A stretch of 64,000 nt of DNA. Origin: G963664835 sp963664835. Lineage in GTDB: Bacteria > Chloroflexota > UBA6077 > FW602-bin22 > JBCLEL01. The position numbers were made by a program, and so were the translations under genes. Positions 61,691-64,000 of this stretch are shown in pieces. The notes beneath the pieces are model-generated. The model ran no database searches. It saw only the letters and a program-made list of their open reading frames with translations, and was not told the DNA's origin. The stretch lies in the NCBI GenBank assembly GCA_963664835.2, contig CAXXUG010000012.1, positions 124,001 through 188,000 of the forward strand. Direction: 5' to 3'. Numbering within the stretch: position 1 is the first letter of the stretch; each line of letters starts with the position of its first letter.

Positions 61691-62687
61691 TCCCCTATTC
61701 GATCAGTAACTGCGCGTCCAAATCCTGGTTGGACTGTGGGCCAAGCCTTGCAAGCCAATTGTACAACGAGCATGGAGAGTGGTAAATCGAAGGCTCGCGT
61801 TGAGCGACAATGTCTCCAAGAGGTTTGTTTTGCAATTTCGTGTTCTTGGAAGTGATCCTGAGTCGATAAACGAGTGCCGACCAATGCTCTCGCCTGCCTT
61901 GGGTTGGGCACCGGCATCATAGTTTACTCGATGCAGATTTTCGTACGATCCCCCCACGCCGGCTGGTGCCGGCACACCAAGATATGAAAAACGAGGCGGC
62001 GAGTGGCGGGTCTTCTCAACGGTAGCTCGGTACTGGGGTTGGTTGCGGGACTGCCGGGAGCGGGGGACAAGCCCCCGCGCTACATTATTTCGTTCCGCCA
62101 TCGACCGTAGGTTTGCAATCCGGCGCGAATCGCTGGTGGAAATCCCGCATCGGAGTTTATTGGATGCTCATTTTCGTACCAGTCGCTGATGCCGGCGGGG
62201 CAGGTACACTGAGGTATCAAAACCCGGAGTCGCGGTTTCGTGCGGCGAATTCGCGCAGGGGATTCTGCCATGCCCAGGCCCCACCCGAGCGGGGGACAAG
62301 CCCCCGCGCTACATTTACCCCTCCCCGCCCCTCCTGGATTCCGGCCTGCGCCGGACTGACCATTCTGAAGTGCAGGAACGGTCATTTTCGGACCAACTGC
62401 CGGGTATTTGGTGCACTTGCTGGGCTATTGCTAGACAACTGCGCAGCGCATTCTCTGCACCTGAGGCTGGGATGTGAATTGGGATCCCCTTCATTCGCAT
62501 CGGCCCTGTAATTGTGGAGCGCCGCTTGGGGTATGGGATTCTTGACCTGATAATGCCCGGCTCCTAGACTGTTCGGTGCCCGAAGACGAGTGTCCGCCGG
62601 CGACGTGCGGCGGAGAGGTTTCGGTTTACTTCGACAGATAAGTTCGGACGGATCAGGTCGGAGATTGAGGTATTCGCCGAAGATGGA
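61691..62687. repeat. gene-free stretch with hairpin repeat blocks and one TTTGTTTTGCAA
   Basis: TTTGTTTTGCAA lies at 61824-61835. Two hairpin repeat blocks follow: a variant B unit at about 61930-62100 (CACACCAAGATATGAAAA, hairpin 62060-62079, CGCTACATTATTTCG) and a unit A-like one at about 62140-62400 (TTTATTGGATGCTCATTTTC, GGGGATTCTGCCATGCCC, hairpin 62289-62308, GGATTCCGGCCTGCGCCGGA). Bases 62400-62687 contain no gene that I can support. Confidence 0.72.
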
Positions 62688-63569
62688 ATGGGGTTCTTGC
62701 GTTTAGCCAAGCTTTCCCCCGGGATCGTACGCGAAGCGGTGACTCGCGCGCTGGAGGAGGACATGCCGTGGGGAGACGTGACGACGGATACGTTGATTCC
62801 GGCCCGCCTAGCGTGTACAGCGCGTTATATAGCGAAAGACTCCGGCGTGCTGGCGGGTCTCGATCTGGCCGAGGCGGCGATGGCAGCGTTAGATGGGGAG
62901 GTGATGTTCAGGATACATGTCGCTGACGGCGAGGAGTTTGACCGCGGCACTGTACTAGCTTCGGTAGAGGGCAGGGCGGCCAGTGTGTTGCGGGCGGAAC
63001 GAGTCTCGCTGAACTTTCTCCAAAGGCTGTCCGGGACAGCTACGTTGACGCGTAGGTTTGTGGACGCGGTAGCTGGCACGGAAGCAAATATCACCGACAC
63101 CCGGAAGACGACCCCTGGTTTGAGGGCGCTGGAGAAGTATGCGGTCCGAGCCGGCGGGGGCCAGAATCATCGTTTTGGCCTGTCCGATGGCGTACTCATT
63201 AAGGACAATCATCTTGCGGCGATGCGCGGCTTGGGAGCCGGCTTTCGCGAGGCAGTAGCGGTGGCACGGGGCGGCGCTCCGCACACGATGGGGATCGAAG
63301 TAGAGGTGGAGTCCGTCGCCGAGGCGGTCGAGGCCGCGGAAGCCGGCGCCGACATCGTGCTGCTAGATAATATGTCAACTGAGGACATGCGACGTGCAGT
63401 GGAACAGGTTGCCGGACGGGCCGTGTTGGAGGCTTCGGGCGACGTGAGTTTGGAGACCGTCGGAGCGGTTGCCAGAACAGGTGTGGATCTGATCTCGATA
63501 GGGAGACTGACGCACTCGGCGCCGGCGGTTGATATTTCTCTCGACATTGAAATCAGGGCCGGAGCGTGA
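62688..63569 (+). CDS. nadC: nicotinate-nucleotide pyrophosphorylase (quinolinate PRTase)
   Basis: This 293-residue enzyme makes nicotinate mononucleotide from quinolinate and PRPP in NAD synthesis. Family segments are WGDVTTDTLIPA, TRKTTPGLRALEKYAVRAGGG, HRFGLSDGVLIKDNH and VLEASGDVSLETV. It starts at ATG 62688; the site upstream is weak. nadA and nadB are not in the window. It precedes uvrB by 46 bases on the same strand. Confidence 0.96.
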   Translation: MGFLRLAKLSPGIVREAVTRALEEDMPWGDVTTDTLIPARLACTARYIAKDSGVLAGLDLAEAAMAALDGEVMFRIHVADGEEFDRGTVLASVEGRAASVLRAERVSLNFLQRLSGTATLTRRFVDAVAGTEANITDTRKTTPGLRALEKYAVRAGGGQNHRFGLSDGVLIKDNHLAAMRGLGAGFREAVAVARGGAPHTMGIEVEVESVAEAVEAAEAGADIVLLDNMSTEDMRRAVEQVAGRAVLEASGDVSLETVGAVARTGVDLISIGRLTHSAPAVDISLDIEIRAGA

Positions 63570-63615
63570 CAGGCGCTCCTATGTTCGACCCCGTGAATGG
63601 ATAGCGATTGGGCAG

Positions 63616-64000
63616 ATGGCTGAGTTCAGAGTAGTATCCGAGTTCCAACCGACCGGCGATCAACCTCAGGCGATAGAGGAGTTGGTCGCCGGACTGGAAA
63701 AAGGCGCGAAACACCAGACGCTGATGGGCGTGACCGGCAGCGGCAAGACATTCACGATGGCGAAGGTCGTGGAGGCGATGCAGCGGCCGGCGCTGGTGAT
63801 CGCTCACAACAAGACGCTAGCGGCGCAGCTGGCAACCGAGTTCAAAGATTTCTTCCCGAACAATGCAGTCGAGTACTTTGTCAGCTATTACGACTACTAT
63901 CAGCCGGAGGCCTATGTCCCGCGAACCGATACGTACGTCGAAAAGGACGCGACGATCAATGACGAGATCGAGCGTCTTCGGCTCTCGGCGACCCAGTCTC
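63616..64000 (+). CDS. uvrB: excinuclease ABC subunit B, N-terminal part
   Basis: The frame starts at ATG 63616 and is cut by the window end after about 128 residues. It begins MAEFRVVSEFQPTGDQPQAI and shows Walker A GVTGSGKT, HNKTLAAQLATEFK and the DNA-clamping beta-hairpin YYDYYQPEAYVPRTDTYVEK. UvrB loads on damaged DNA with UvrA in nucleotide excision repair. Confidence 0.96.
   Translation, partial: MAEFRVVSEFQPTGDQPQAIEELVAGLEKGAKHQTLMGVTGSGKTFTMAKVVEAMQRPALVIAHNKTLAAQLATEFKDFFPNNAVEYFVSYYDYYQPEAYVPRTDTYVEKDATINDEIERLRLSATQS

Overview
The window looks like a chromosome fragment from a Chloroflexota bacterium, most like Dehalococcoidia / SAR202-type genomes. This is inferred from gene content, since there is no rRNA or other decisive marker. 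The clues are moderate-to-high GC, frequent TTG and GTG starts behind good Shine-Dalgarno sites, a Tat/lipobox sugar-binding protein with a Val/Glu/Lys repeat after the lipid cysteine, a tungsten-type aldehyde ferredoxin oxidoreductase, DUF1800/DUF1501 partners and phytanoyl-CoA dioxygenase paralogues.

Region 1 (1-12.1 kb) is mostly housekeeping. It holds a partial gene, a NUDIX hydrolase, and an SAM-I riboswitch driving a threonine-synthase-like PLP enzyme, a free NIL-domain protein and a ThiS/MoaD-like sulfur carrier. Three tandem AIM24-family genes follow. Next comes a minus-strand group of MoaD-like protein, aldehyde ferredoxin oxidoreductase and a rhodanese lipoprotein; the rhodanese frame runs through two in-frame UGA codons exactly where the active-site Cys-x-Cys is expected, so it is predicted to be a selenoprotein. 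A nitroreductase and mutS close the region.

Region 2 (12.1-44.7 kb) is accessory. It carries oxidoreductases (SDR, GMC, two PhyH, acyl-CoA dehydrogenase-type, Gfo/Idh), hydrolases, a DUF1800-DUF1501-NHL operon, a TPP enzyme and a carbohydrate ABC importer (binding protein, one MalF-type and three MalG-type permeases, no ATPase). It is full of repeats: a mosaic hairpin repeat family in intergenic gaps, a dispersed TTTGTTTTGCAA motif including a 60-bp minisatellite, two near-identical 1503-bp IS66-type elements in opposite orientation, and a tandem of IS remnants sharing 8-bp target duplications.

Region 3 (44.7-64 kb) returns to core genes: tRNA-Thr(CGT), a putative glycoside hydrolase, a coiled-coil protein, PBP2-RodA (rodA apparently starting at AUU), trmD-cinA, a cyclic-di-AMP receptor, secD-secF, sucC-sucD, def, nadC and the start of uvrB. 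One more hairpin-repeat block lies between def and nadC.
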